A stretch of 64,000 nt of DNA from Charina bottae (lineage: Eukaryota > Chordata > Lepidosauria > Squamata > Charinaidae). Positions 12,117 through 25,726 of this stretch are shown one piece after another. Position 1 is the first letter of the stretch; each line of letters opens with the position of its first letter. The DNA lies in NCBI GenBank assembly GCA_023362775.1, contig JALMGJ010000060.1:2419153-2483152 (forward strand), given 5' to 3'. Under the pieces are notes generated by a model. That model was not told where the DNA came from. It saw only the letters and a list, made by a program, of their open reading frames with translations, and made no database searches. The translations under genes were made by a program, and so were the position numbers.

Positions 12117-15100
12117 TTTAAGGGTTGGAGGCGCTTTCGGATGCTTGATTTGGGACGGCAAAATTTTTGGCCCAAAAATCAAAAAATTCCTGACCGTGGA
12201 GTCAGGAAAAATCTCCAGGGAGGGGCCAGACCGAATCAGGTCAAATTGAAAAACGAAGGCCGCCATGAGATTCGGGGTTGAATTTAAGGGTTGGAGGCGC
12301 TTTCGGATGCTTGATTTGGGACGGCATACTTTTGGCCCAAAAATCTTAAAATTCCTGACCGCGGAGTCAGGAAAAATCTCCCGGGAGGGGCCGGACCGAA
12401 TCAGGTCAAATTGAAAAACGAAGGCCGCCATGAGATTCGGGGTTGAATTTAAGGGTTGGAGGCGCTTTCGGATGCTTGATTTGGGACGGCATAATTTTTG
12501 GCCCAAAAATCAAAAAATTCCTGACCGCGGAGTCAGGAAAAATCTCCCGGGAGGGGATGGACCGAATCAGCTCAAATTGAAAAACGAAGGCCGCCATGAG
12601 ATTCGGGGTTGAATTTAAGGGTTGGAGGCGCATTCGGATGCTTGATTTGGGACGGCATAATTTTCGGCCCAAAAATCAAAAAATTTCTGACCGCGGAGTC
12701 AGGAAAAATCTCCCGGGAGGGGCCGGACCGAATCAGGTCAAATTGAAAAACGAAGGCCGCCATGAGATTCGGGGTTGAATTTAAGGGTTGGAGACGCATT
12801 CGGATGCTTGATTTGGGACGGCAAAATTTTCGGCCCAAAAATCTTAAAATTCCTGACCGCGGAGTGAGGAAAAATCTCCCGGGAGGGGCCGGACCGAATC
12901 AGGTCAAATTGAAAAACGAAGGCCGCCATGAGATTCGGGGTTGAATTTAAGGGTTGGAGGCTGTTCCGGATGCTTGATTTGAGACGGCAAAATTTTCAGC
13001 CCAAAAATCTTAAAATTCCTGACCGCGGAGTCAGGAAAAATCTCCCGGGAGGGGCTGGACCGAATCAGCTCAAATTGAAAAACGAAGGCCGCCATGAGAT
13101 TCGGGGTTGAATTTAAGGGTTGGAGGCGCTTTCGGATGCTTGATTTGGGACGGCATAATTTTTGGCCCAAAAATCAAAAAATTCCTGACCGCGGAGTCAG
13201 GAAAAATCTCCCGGGAGGGGCCGGACCGAATCAGGTCAAATTGAAAAACGAAGGCCGCCATGAGATTCGGGGTTGAATTTAAGGGTTGGAGGCGCTTTCG
13301 GATGCTTGATTTGGGACGGCATAATTTTTGGCCCAAAAATCAAAAAATTCCTGACCGTGGAGTCAGGAAAAATCTCACGGGAGGGGCCGGACCGAATCAG
13401 GTCAAATTGAAAAACGAAGGCCGCCATGAGATTCGGGGTTGAATTTAAGGGTTGGAGGCGCTTTCGGATGCTTGATTTGGGACGGCATAATTTTTGGCCC
13501 AAAAATCAAAAAATTCCTGACCGCGGAGTCAGGAAAAATCTCCCGGGAGGGGCTGGACCGAATCAGGTCAAATTGAAAAACGAAGGCCGCCATGAGATTC
13601 GGGGTTGAATTTAAGGGTTGGAGGCGCTTTCGGATGCTTGATTTGGGACGGCATAATTTTTGGCCCAAAAATCAAAAAATTCCTGACCGCGGAGTCAGGA
13701 AAAATCTCCCGGGAGGGGATGGACCGAATCAGCTCAAATTGAAAAACGAAGGCCGCCATGAGATTCGGGGTTGAATTTAAGGGTTGGAGGCGCATTCGGA
13801 TGCTTGATTTGGGACGGCATAATTTTCGGCCCAAAAATCAAAAAATTCCTGACCGCGGAGTCAGGAAAAATCTCCCGGGAGGGGCCGGACCGAATCAGGT
13901 CAAATTGAAAAACGAAGGCCGCCATGAGATTCGGGGTTGAATTTAAGGGTTGGAGACGCATTCGGATGCTTGATTTGGGACGGCATAATTTTTGGCCCAA
14001 AAATCAAAAAATTCCTGACCGCGGAGTCAGGAAAAATCTCCCGGGAGGGGCCGGACCGAATCAGGTCAAATTGAAAAACGAAGGCCGCCATGAGATTCGG
14101 GGTTGAATTTAAGGGTTGGAGGCGCTTCCGGATGCTTGATTTGAGACGGCAAAATTTTCGGCCCAAAAATCTTAAAATTCCTGACCGCAGAGTCAGGAAA
14201 TATCTCCCGGGAGGGGCCGGACCGAATCAGGTCAAATTGAAAAACGAAGGCCGCCATGAGATTCGGGGTTGAATTTAAGGGTTGGAGGCGCATTCGGATG
14301 CTTGATTTTGGGCGGCATAATTTTTGGCCCAAAAATCAAAAAATTCCTGACCGCGGAGTCAGGAAAAATCTCCCGGGAGGGGCCGGACCGAATCAGGTCA
14401 AATTGAAAAACGAAGGCCGCCATGAGATTCGGGGTTGAATTTAAGGGTTGGAGGCGCTTTCGGATGCTTGATTTGGGACGGCATAATTTTTGGCCCAAAA
14501 ATCAAAAAATTCCTGACCGCGGAGTCAGGAAAAATCTCCCGGGAGGGGCCGGACCAAATCAGGTCAAATTGAAAAACGAAGGCCGCCATGAGATTCGGGG
14601 TTGAATTTAAGGGTTGGAGGTGCATTCGGATGCTTGATTTGGGACGGCATAATTTTTGGCCCAAAAATCAAAAAATTCCTGACCGCGGAGTCAGGAAAAA
14701 TCTCCCGGGAGGGGCTGGACCGAATCAGCTCAAATTGAAAAACGAAGGCCGCCATGAGATTCGGGGTTGAATTTAAGGGTTGGAGGCGCTTTCGGATGCT
14801 TGATTTGGGACGGCATAATTTTTGGCCCAAAAATCAAAAAATTCCTGACCGCGGAGTCAGGAAAAATCTCCCGGGAGGGGCCGGACCGAATCAGCTCAAA
14901 TTGAAAAACGAAGGCCGCCATGAGATTCGGGGTTGAATTTAAGGGTTCGAGGCGCTTCCGGATGCTTGATTTGAGACGGCAAAATGTTCGGCCCAAAAAT
15001 CAAAAAATTCCTGACCGCGGAGTCAGGAAAAATCTCCCGGGAGGGGCTGGACCGAATCAGCTCAAATTGAAAAACAAAGGCCGCCATGAGATTCGCGGTT

Positions 15101-17758
15101 GAATTTAAGGGTTGGAGGCGCTTTCGGATGCTTGATTTGGGACGGCAAAATTTTTGGCCCAAAAATCAAAAAATTCCTGACCGTGGAGTCAGGAAAAATC
15201 TCCAGGGAGGGGCCAGACCGAATCAGGTCAAATTGAAAAACGAAGGCCGCCATGAGATTCGGGGTTGAATTTAAGGGTTGGAGGCGCTTTCGGATGCTTG
15301 ATTTGGGACGGCATACTTTTGGCCCAAAAATCTTAAAATTCCTGACCGCGGAGTCAGGAAAAATCTCCCGGGAGGGGCCGGACCGAATCAGGTCAAATTG
15401 AAAAACGAAGGCCGCCATGAGATTCGGGGTTGAATTTAAGGGTTGGAGGCACTTTCGGATGCTTGATTTGGGACGGCATAATTTTTGGCCCAAAAATCAA
15501 AAAATTCCTGACCGCGGAGTCAGGAAAAATCTCCCGGGAGGGGATGGACCGAATCAGGTCAAATTGAAAAACGAAGGCCGCCATGAGATTCGGGGTTGAA
15601 TTTAAGGGTTGGAGGCGCTTTCGGATGCTTGATTTGAGACGGCAAAATTTTCGGCCCAAAAATCTTAAAATTCCTGACCGCGGAGTCAGGAAAAATCTCC
15701 CGGGAGGGGCCGGACCGAATCAGGTCAAATTGAAAAACGAAGGCCGCCATGAGATTCGGGGTTGAATTTAAGGGTTGGAGGCGCTTTCGGATGCTTGATT
15801 TGGGACGGCATAATTTTTGGCCCAAAAATCAAAAAATTCCTGACCGTGGAGTCAGGAAAAATCTCCCGGGAGGGGCCGGACCGAATCAGGTCAAATTGAA
15901 AAACGAAGGCCGTCATGAGATTCGGGGTTGAATTTAAGGGTTGGAGGCGCTTCCGGATGCTTGATTTGAGACGGCAAAATTTTCGGCCCAAAAATCTTAA
16001 AATTCCTGACCGCGGAGTCAGGAAAAATCTCCCGGGAGGGGCCGGACCGAATCAGGTCAAATTGAAAAACGAAGTCCGCCATGAGATTCGGGGTTGAATT
16101 TAAGGGTTGGAGGCGCATTCGGATGCTTGATTTGAGACGGCAAAATTTTCGGCCCAAAAATCTTAAAATTCCTGACCGCGGAGTCAGGAAAAATCTCCCG
16201 GGAGGGGCCGGACCGAATCAGGTCAAATTGAAAAACGAAGGCCGCCATGAGATTCGGGGTTGAATTTAAGGGATGGAGGCGCTTTCGGATGCTTGATTTG
16301 GGACGGCAAAATTTTCGGCCCAAAAATCTTAAAATTCCTGTCCGCGGAGTCAGGAAAAATCTCACGGGAGGGGCCGGACCGAATCAGGTCAAATTGAAAA
16401 ACGAAGGCCGCCATGAGATTCGGGGTTGAATTTAAGGGTTGGAGGCGCTTCCGGATGCTTGATTTGAGACGGCAAAATTTTCGGCCCAAAAATCTTAAAA
16501 TTCCTGACCGCAGAGTCAGGAAATATCTCCCGGGAGGGGCCGGACCGAATCAGGTCAAATTGAAAAACGAAGGCCGCCATGAGATTCGGGGTTGAATTTA
16601 AGGGTTGGAGGCGCTTCCGGATGCTTGATTTGAGACGGCAAAATTTTCGGCCCAAAAATCTTAAAATTCCTGACCGCGGAGTCAGGAAAAATCTCCCGGG
16701 AGGGGCTGGACCGAATCAGCTCAAATTGAAAAACGAAGGCCGCCATGAGATTCGGGGTTGAATTTAAGGGTTGGAGGCGCTTTCGGATGCTTGATTTGGG
16801 ACGGCATAATTTTTGGCCCAAAAATCAAAAAATTCCTGACCGCGGAGTCAGGAAAAATCTCCCGGGAGGGGCCGGACCGAATCAGGTCAAATTGAAAAAC
16901 GAAGGCCGCCATGAGATTCGGGGTTGAATTTAAGGGTTGGAGGCGGTTCCGGATGCTTGATTTGAGACGGCAAAATTTTCAGCCCAAAAATCTTAAAATT
17001 CCTGACCGCGGAGTCAGGAAAAATCTCCAGGGAGGGGCCGGACCGAATCAGGTCAAATTGAAAAACGAAGGCCGCCATGAGATTCGGGGTTGAATTTAAG
17101 GGTTTGAGGCGCTTCCGGATGCTTGATTTGAGACGGCAAAATTTTCGGCCCAAAAATCTTAAAATTCCTGACCGCGGAGTCAGGAAAAATCTCCCGGGAG
17201 GGGCCGGACCGAATCAGGTCAAATTGAAAAACGAAGGCCGCCATGAGATTCGGGGTTGAATTTAAGGGTTGGAGGCGCTTTCGGATGCTTGATTTGGGAC
17301 GGCATAATTTTTGGCCCAAAAATCAAAAAATTCCTGACCGCGGAGTCAGGAAAAATCTCCCGTGAGGGGCCGGACCGAATCAGGTCAAATTGAAAAACGA
17401 AGGCCGTCATGAGATTCGGGGTTGAATTTAAGGGTTGGAGGCGCTTCCGGATGCTTGATTTGAGACGGCAAAATTTTCGGCCCAAAAATCTTAAAATTCC
17501 TGACCGCGGAGTCAGGAAAAATCTCCCGGGAGGGGCCGGACCGAATCAGGTCAAATTGAAAAACGAAGGCCGCCATGAGATTCGGGGTTGAATTTAAGGG
17601 TTGGAGGCGCATTCGGATGCTTGATTTGAGACGGCAAAATTTTCGGCCCAAAAATCTTAAAATTCCTGACCGCGGAGTCAGGAAAAATCTCCCGGGAGGG
17701 GCCGGACCGAATCAGGTCAAATTGAAAAACGAAGGCCGCCATGAGATTCGGGGTTGAA

Positions 17759-18920
17759 TTTAAGGGTTGGAGGCGCTTTCGGATGCTTGATTTGGGACGG
17801 CATAATTTTTGGCCCAAAAATCAAAAAATTCCTGACCGCGGAGTCAGGAAAAATCTCCCGGGAGGGGCCAAACCGAATCAGGTCAAATTGAAAAACGAAG
17901 GCCGCCATGAGATTCGGGGTTGAATTTAAGCGTTGGAGGCGCTTTCGGATGCTTGATTTGAGACGGCAAAATTTTTGGCCCAAAAATCTTAAAATTCCTG
18001 TCCGCGGAGTCAGGAAAAATCTCCCGGGAGGGGCCGGACCGAATCAGGTCAAATTGAAAAACGAAGGCCGCCATGAGATTCGGGGTTGAATTTAAGGGTT
18101 GGAGGCGCTTCCGGATGCTTGATTTGAGACGGCAAAATTTTCGGCCCAAAAATCTTAAAATTCCTGACCGCAGAGTCAGGAAATATCTCCCGGGAGGGGC
18201 CGGACCGAATCAGGTCAAATGGAAAAACGAAGGCCGCCATGAGATTCGGGGTTGAATTTAAGGGTTGGAGGCGCTTCCGGATGCTTGATTTGAGACGGCA
18301 AAATTTTCGGCCCAAAAATCTTAAAATTCCTGACCGCGGAGTCAGGAAAAATCTCCCGGGAGGGGCTGGACCGAATCAGCTCAAATTGAAAAACGAAGGC
18401 CGCCATGAGATTCGGGGTTGAATTTAAGGGTTGGAGGCGCTTTCGGATGCTTGATTTGGGACGGCATAATTTTTGGCCCAAAAATCAAAAAATTCCTGAC
18501 CGCGGAGTCAGGAAAAATCTCCCGGGAGGGGCCGGACCGAATCAGGTCAAATTGAAAAACGAAGGCCGCCATGAGATTCGGGGTTGAATTTAAGGGTTGG
18601 AGGCGCATTCGGATGCTTGATTTGAGACGGCAAAATTTTCGGCCCAAAAATCTTAAAATTCCTGACCGCGGAGTCAGGAAAAATCTCCCGGGAGGGGCCG
18701 GACCGAATCAGGTCAAATTGAAAAACGAAGGCCGCCATGAGATTCGGGGTTGAATTTAAGGGTTGGAGGCGCTTTCGGATGCTTGATTTGGGACGGCATA
18801 ATTTTTGGCCCAAAAATCAAAAAATTCCTGACCGCGGAGTCAGGAAAAATCTCCCGGGAGGGGCCGGACCGAATCAGGTCAAATTGAAAAACGAAGGCCG
18901 CCATGAGATTCGGGGTTGAA
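17759..18920 (+). repeat. 7-unit HOR, copy 1 (1,162 bp)
   Basis: The unit order is GCCAAACC A-type; CCTGTCCGCGG with AAGCGTTGG; GACCGCAGAG with AAATGGAAAA; B-type with CAGCTC; A-type; CGCATTCGG B-type; A-type. The rare AAGCGTTGG and AAATGGAAAA changes recur at the same places in copy 2. Its last unit has GCCGGACC. Confidence 0.93.
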
Positions 18921-20082
18921 TTTAAGGGTTGGAGGCGCTTTCGGATGCTTGATTTGGGACGGCATAATTTTTGGCCCAAAAATCAAAAAATTCCTGACCG
19001 CGGAGTCAGGAAAAATCTCCCGGGAGGGGCCAAACCGAATCAGGTCAAATTGAAAAACGAAGGCCGCCATGAGATTCGGGGTTGAATTTAAGCGTTGGAG
19101 GCGCTTTCGGATGCTTGATTTGAGACGGCAAAATTTTTGGCCCAAAAATCTTAAAATTCCTGTCCGCGGAGTCAGGAAAAATCTCCCGGGAGGGGCCGGA
19201 CCGAATCAGGTCAAATTGAAAAACGAAGGCCGCCATGAGATTCGGGGTTGAATTTAAGGGTTGGAGGCGCTTCCGGATGCTTGATTTGAGACGGCAAAAT
19301 TTTCGGCCCAAAAATCTTAAAATTCCTGACCGCAGAGTCAGGAAATATCTCCCGGGAGGGGCCGGACCGAATCAGGTCAAATGGAAAAACGAAGGCCGCC
19401 ATGAGATTCGGGGTTGAATTTAAGGGTTGGAGGCGCTTCCGGATGCTTGATTTGAGACGGCAAAATTTTCGGCCCAAAAATCTTAAAATTCCTGACCGCG
19501 GAGTCAGGAAAAATCTCCCGGGAGGGGCTGGACCGAATCAGCTCAAATTGAAAAACGAAGGCCGCCATGAGATTCGGGGTTGAATTTAAGGGTTGGAGGC
19601 GCTTTCGGATGCTTGATTTGGGACGGCATAATTTTTGGCCCAAAAATCAAAAAATTCCTGACCGCGGAGTCAGGAAAAATCTCCCGGGAGGGGCCGGACC
19701 GAATCAGGTCAAATTGAAAAACGAAGGCCGCCATGAGATTCGGGGTTGAATTTAAGGGTTGGAGGCGCATTCGGATGCTTGATTTGAGACGGCAAAATTT
19801 TCGGCCCAAAAATCTTAAAATTCCTGACCGCGGAGTCAGGAAAAATCTCCCGGGAGGGGCCGGACCGAATCAGGTCAAATTGAAAAACGAAGGCCGCCAT
19901 GAGATTCGGGGTTGAATTTAAGGGTTGGAGGCGCTTTCGGATGCTTGATTTGGGACGGCATAATTTTTGGCCCAAAAATCAAAAAATTCCTGACCGCGGA
20001 GTCAGGAAAAATCTCCCGGGAGGGGCTGGACCGAATCAGGTCAAATTGAAAAACGAAGGCCGCCATGAGATTCGGGGTTGAA
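18921..20082 (+). repeat. 7-unit HOR, copy 2 (1,162 bp)
   Basis: This is an exact 1,162-bp step from copy 1. The conceptual translations of all units agree except the last unit (19917), which has GCTGGACC where copy 1 has GCCGGACC. That last unit instead matches 13444 and opens a stretch shared with 13444-14771, so the joint lies in the second half of this unit. Confidence 0.93.
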
Positions 20083-22406
20083 TTTAAGGGTTGGAGGCGC
20101 TTTCGGATGCTTGATTTAGGACGGCATAATTTTTGGCCCAAAAATCAAAAAATTCCTGACCGCGGAGTCAGGAAAAATCTCCCGGGAGGGGATGGACCGA
20201 ATCAGCTCAAATTGAAAAACGAAGGCCGCCATGAGATTCGGGGTTGAATTTAAGGGTTGGAGGCGCATTCGGATGCTTGATTTGGGACGGCATAATTTTC
20301 GGCCCAAAAATCAAAAAATTCCTGACCGCGGAGTCAGGAAAAATCTCCCGGGAGGGGCCGGACCGAATCAGGTCAAATTGAAAAACGAAGGCCGCCATGA
20401 GATTCGGGGTTGAATTTAAGGGTTGGAGACGCATTCGGATGCTTGATTTGGGACGGCATAATTTTTGGCCCAAAAATCAAAAAATTCCTGACCGCGGAGT
20501 CAGGAAAAATCTCCCGGGAGGGGCCGGACCGAATCAGGTCAAATTGAAAAACGAAGGCCGCCATGAGATTCGGGGTTGAATTTAAGGGTTGGAGGCGCTT
20601 CCGGATGCTTGATTTGAGACGGCAAAATTTTCGGCCCAAAAATCTTAAAATTCCTGACCGCAGAGTCAGGAAATATCTCCCGGGAGGGGCCGGACCGAAT
20701 CAGGTCAAATTGAAAAACGAAGGCCGCCATGAGATTTGGGGTTGAATTTAAGGGTTGGAGGCGCATTCGGATGCTTGATTTTGGGCGGCATAATTTTTGG
20801 CCCAAAAATCAAAAAATTCCTGACCGCGGAGTCAGGAAAAATCTCCCGGGAGGGGCCGGACCGAATCAGGTCAAATTGAAAAACGAAGGCCGCCATGAGA
20901 TTCGGGGTTGAATTTAAGGGTTGGAGGCGCTTTCGGATGCTTGATTTGGGACGGCATAATTTTTGGCCCAAAAATCAAAAAATTCCTGACCGCGGAGTCA
21001 GGAAAAATCTCCCGGGAGGGGCCGGACCGAATCAGGTCAAATTGAAAAACGAAGGCCGCCATGAGATTCGGGGTTGAATTTAAGGGTTGGAGGTGCATTC
21101 GGATGCTTGATTTGGGACGGCATAATTTTTGGCCCAAAAATCAAAAAATTCCTGACCGCGGAGTCAGGAAAAATCTCCCGGGAGGGGCTGGACCGAATCA
21201 GCTCAAATTGAAAAACGAAGGCCGCCATGAGATTCGGGGTTGAATTTAAGGGTTGGAGCCGCTTTCGGATGCTTGATTTGGGACGGCATAATTTTTGGCC
21301 CAAAAATCAAAAAATTCCTGACCGCGGAGTCAGGAAAAATCTCCCGGGAGGGGCCGGACCGAATCAGGTCAAATTGAAAAACGAAGGCCGCCATGAGATT
21401 CGGGGTTGAATTTAAGGGTTGGAGGTGCATTCGGATGCTTGATTTGGGACGGCATAATTTTTGGCCCAAAAATCAAAAAATTCCTGACCGCGGAGTCAGG
21501 AAACTTCTCCCGGGAGGGGCCGGACCGAATCAGGTCAAATTGAAAAACGAAGGCCGCCATGAGATTCGGGGTTGAATTTAAGGGTTGGAGGCGCATTCGG
21601 ATGCTTGATTTTGGGCGGCATAATTTTTGGCCCAAAAATCAAAAAATTCCTGACCGCGGAGTCAGGAAAAATCTCCCGGGAGGGGCCGGACCGAATCAGG
21701 TCAAATTGAAAAACGAAGGCCGCCATGAGATTCAGGGTTGAATTTAAGGGTTGGAGGCGCTTTCGGATGCTTGATTTGGGACGGCATAATTTTTGGCCCA
21801 AAAATCAAAAAATTCCTGACCGCGGAGTCAGGAAAAATCTCCCGGGAGGGGCCGGACCGAATCAGGTCAAATTGAAAAACGAAGGCCGCCATGAGATTCG
21901 GGGTTGAATTTAAGGGTTGGAGGTGCATTCGGATGCTTGATTTGGGACGGCATAATTTTTGGCCCAAAAATCAAAAAATTCCTGACCGCGGAGTCAGGAA
22001 AAATCTCCCGGGAGGGGCTGGACCGAATCAGCTCAAATTGAAAAACGAAGGCCGCCATGAGATTCGGGGTTGAATTTAAGGGTTGGAGGCGCTTTCGGAT
22101 GCTTGATTTGGGACGGCATAATTTTTGGCCCAAAAATCAAAAAATTCCTGACCGCGGAGTCAGGAAAAATCTCCCGGGAGGGGCCGGACCGAATCAGGTC
22201 AAATTGAAAAACGAAGGCCGCCATGAGATTCGGGGTTGAATTTAAGGGTTGGAGGTGCATTCGGATGCTTGATTTGGGACGGCATAATTTTTGGCCCAAA
22301 AATCAAAAAATTCCTGACCGGGGAGTCAGGAAAAATCTCCCGGGAGGGGCCGGACCGAATCAGCTCAAATTGAAAAACGAAGGCCGCCATGAGATTCGGG
22401 GTTGAA

Positions 22407-22573
22407 TTTAAGGGTTCGAGGCGCTTCCGGATGCTTGATTTGAGACGGCAAAATGTTCGGCCCAAAAAATCAAAAAATTCCTGACCGCGGAGTCAGGAAA
22501 AATCTCCCGGGAGGGGCTGGACCGAATCAGCTCAAATTGAAAAACAAAGGCCGCCATGAGATTCGCGGTTGAA
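22407..22573 (+). repeat. Private 167-bp unit
   Basis: One extra A extends the run after GGCCC (near 22463) to six. No other HOR copy of this unit has it, so it is either a recent slip or a consensus error. Confidence 0.8.
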
Positions 22574-23734
22574 TTTAAGGGTTCGAGGCGCTTTCGGATG
22601 CTTGATTTGGGACGGCAAAATTTTTGGCCCAAAAATCAAAAAATTCCTGACCGCGGAGTCAGGAAAAATCTCCAGGGAGGGGCCAGACCGAATCAGGTCA
22701 AATTGAAAAACGAAGGCCGCCATGAGATTCGGGGTTGAATTTAAGGGTTGGAGGCGCTTTCGGATGCTTGATTTGGGACGGCATACTTTTGGCCCAAAAA
22801 TCAAAAAATTCCTGACCGCGGAGTCAGGAAAAATCTCCCGGGAGGGGCCGGACCGAATCAGGTCAAATTGAAAAACGAAGGCCGCCATGAGATTCGGGGT
22901 TGAATTTAAGGGTTGGAGGCGCTTTCGGATGCTTGATTTGGGACGGCATAATTTTTGGCCCAAAAATCAAAAAATTCCTGACCGCGGAGTCAGGAAAAAT
23001 CTCCCGGGAGGGGATGGACCGAATCAGCTCAAATTGAAAAACGAAGGCCGCCATGAGATTCGGGGTTGAATTTAAGGGTTGGAGGCGCATTCGGATGCTT
23101 GATTTGGGACGGCATAATTTTCGGCCCAAAAATCAAAAAATTCCTGACCGCGGAGTCAGGAAAAATCTCCCGGGAGGGGCCGGACCGAATCAGGTCAAAT
23201 TGAAAAACGAAGGCCGCCATGAGATTCGGGGTTGAATTTAAGGGTTGGAGACGCATTCGGATGCTTGATTTGGGACGGCATAATTTTTGGCCCAAAGATC
23301 AAAAAATTCCTGACCGCGGAGTCAGGAAAAATCTCCCGGGAGGGGCCGGACCGAATCAGGTCAAATTGAAAAACGAAGGCCGCCATGAGATTCGGGGTTG
23401 AATTTAAGGGTTGGAGGCGCTTCCGGATGCTTGATTTGAGACGGCAAAATTTTCGGCCCAAAAATCTTAAAATTCCTGACCGCGGAGTCAGGAAAAATCT
23501 CCCGGGAGGGGCTGGACCGAATCAGCTCAAATTGAAAAACAAAGGCCGCCATGAGATTCGGGGTTGAATTTAAGGGTTGGAGATGCATTCGGATGCTTGA
23601 TTTGGGACGGCATAATTTTTGGCCCAAAAATCAAAAAATTCCTGACCGCGGAGTCAGGAAAAATCTCCCGGGAGGGGCCGGACCGAATCAGGTAAAATTG
23701 AAAAACGAAGGCCGCCATGAGATTCGGGGTTGAA

Positions 23735-25726
23735 TTTAAGGGTTGGAGGCGCATTCGGATGCTTGATTTTGGGCGGCATAATTTTTGGCCCAAAAATCAA
23801 AAAATTCCTGACCGCGGAGTCAGGAAAAATCTCCCGGGAGGGGCCGGACCGAATCAGGTCAAATTGAAAAACGAAGGCCGCCATGAGATTCGGGGTTGAA
23901 TTTAAGGGTTGGAGGCGCTTTCGGATGCTTGATTTGGGACGGCATAATTTTTGGCCCAAAAATCAAAAAATTCCTGACCGCGGAGTCAGGAAAAATCTCC
24001 CGGGAGGGGCCGGACCGAATCAGGTCAAATTGAAAAACGAAGGCCGCCATGAGATTCGGGGTTGAATTTAAGGGTTGGAGGTGCATTCGGATGCTTGATT
24101 TGGGACGGCATAATTTTTGGCCCAAAAATCAAAAAATTCCTGACCGCGGAGTCAGGAAAAATCTCCCGGGAGGGGCTGGACCGAATCAGCTCAAATTGAA
24201 AAACGAAGGCCGCCATGAGATTCGGGGTTGAATTTAAGGGTTGGAGGCGCTTTCGGATGCTTGATTTGGGACGGCATAATTTTTGGCCCAAAAATCAAAA
24301 AATTCCTGACCGCGGAGTCAGGAAAAATCTCCCGGGAGGGGCTGGACCGAATCAGCTCAAATTGAAAAACAAAGGCCGCCATGAGATTCGGGGTTGAATT
24401 TAAGGGTTGGAGATGCATTCGGATGCTTGATTTGGGACGGCATAATTTTTGGCCCAAAAATCAAAAAATTCCTGACCGCGGAGTCAGGAAAAATCTCCCG
24501 GGAGGGGCCGGACCGAATCAGGTAAAATTGAAAAACGAAGGCCGCCATGAGATTCGGGGTTGAATTTAAGGGTTGGAGGCGCATTCGGATGCTTGATTTT
24601 GGTCGGCATAATTTTTGGCCCAAAAATCAAAAAATTCCTGACCGCGGAGTCAGGAAAAATCTCCCGGGAGGGGCCGGACCGAATCAGGTCAAATTGAAAA
24701 ACGAAGGCCGCCATGAGATTCGGGGTTGAATTTAAGGGTTGGAGGCGCTTTCGGATGCTTGATTTGGGACGGCATAATTTTTGGCCCAAAAATCAAAAAA
24801 TTCCTGACCGCGGAGTCAGGAAAAATCTCCCGGGAGGGGCCGGACCGAATCAGGTCAAATTGAAAAACGAAGGCCGCCATGAGATTCGGGGTTGAATTTA
24901 AGGGTTGGAGGTGCATTCGGATGCTTGATTTGGGACGGCATAATTTTTGGCCCAAAAATCAAAAAATTCCTGACCGCGGAGTCAGGAAAAATCTCCCGGG
25001 AGGGGCTGGACCGAATCAGCTCAAATTGAAAAACGAAGGCCGCCATGAGATTCGGGGTTGAATTTAAGGGTTGGAGGCGCTTTCGGATGCTTGATTTGGG
25101 ACGGCATAATTTTTGGCCCAAAAATCAAAAAATTCCTGACCGCGGAGTCAGGAAAAATCTCCCGGGAGGGGCCGGACCGAATCAGGTAAAATTGAAAAAC
25201 GAAGGCCGCCATGAGATTCGGGGTTGAATTTAAGGGTTGGAGGCGCATTCGGATGCTTGATTTTGGGCGGCATAATTTTTGGCCCAAAAATCAAAAAATT
25301 CCTGACCGCGGAGTCAGGAAAAATCTCCCGGGAGGGGCCGGACCGAATCAGGTCAAATTGAAAAACGAAGGCCGCCATGAGATTCGGGGTTGAATTTAAG
25401 GGTTGGAGGCGCTTTCGGATGCTTGATTTGGGACGGCATAATTTTTGGCCCAAAAATCAAAAAATTCCTGACCGCGGAGTCAGGAAAAATCTCCCGGGAG
25501 GGGCCGGACCGAATCAAGTCAAATTGAAAAACGAAGGCCGCCATGAGATTCGGGGTTGAATTTAAGGGTTGGAGGTGCATTCGGATGCTTGATTTGGGAC
25601 GGCATAATTTTTGGCCCAAAAATCAAAAAATTCCTGACCGCGGAGTCAGGAAAAATCTCCCGGGAGGGGCTGGACCGAATCAGCTCAAATTGAAAAACGA
25701 AGGCCGCCATGAGATTCGGGGTTGAA
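23735..25726 (+). repeat. Tandem 5-unit then 4-unit HOR copies
   Basis: Copies begin at 23735 (830 bp), 24565 (664 bp) and 25229 (truncated by the 165-bp unit at 25727). GGTAAAATTG, otherwise rare in the left part of the window, occurs in the unit before each marker. In the 4-unit copy the unit at 25063 combines the A-type CGCTTTCGG front of the unit at 24233 with the GGTAAAATTG tail of the unit at 24399. It is therefore a deletion hybrid. Confidence 0.85.

Larger units (their letters stand above)
4317..15435 (+). repeat. Block B: HOR block tagged by 165-bp units
   Basis: Marker units with CTCCAGGGAG plus GCCAGACC lie at 4317, 6475, 9462, 12117 and 15104. Each is preceded by a unit ending GATTCGCGG instead of GATTCGGGG. 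From the second marker on, each is followed by a 165-bp unit (6641, 9628, 12283, 15270). Marker spacings are 2158, 2987, 2655 and 2987 bp, that is 13, 18, 16 and 18 units. The 8-unit segment 5147-6474 recurs at 10789-12116 with no difference visible at translation level in either ORF frame. Confidence 0.9.
15436..20082 (+). repeat. Block C: B-type-rich block
   Basis: Here most units are B-type (GAGACGGCAAAATTTTCGG followed by ATCTTAAAA) or alternate with A-type. Marker units include CCTGTCCGCGG (16265, 17925, 19087), GACCGCAGAG with GGAAATATC (16431, 18091, 19253) and GCCAAACC (17759, 18921). No 165-bp unit occurs inside the block. The unit at 17261 has CCCGTGAGG, which puts a stop codon in the usual forward frame. 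Confidence 0.88.
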
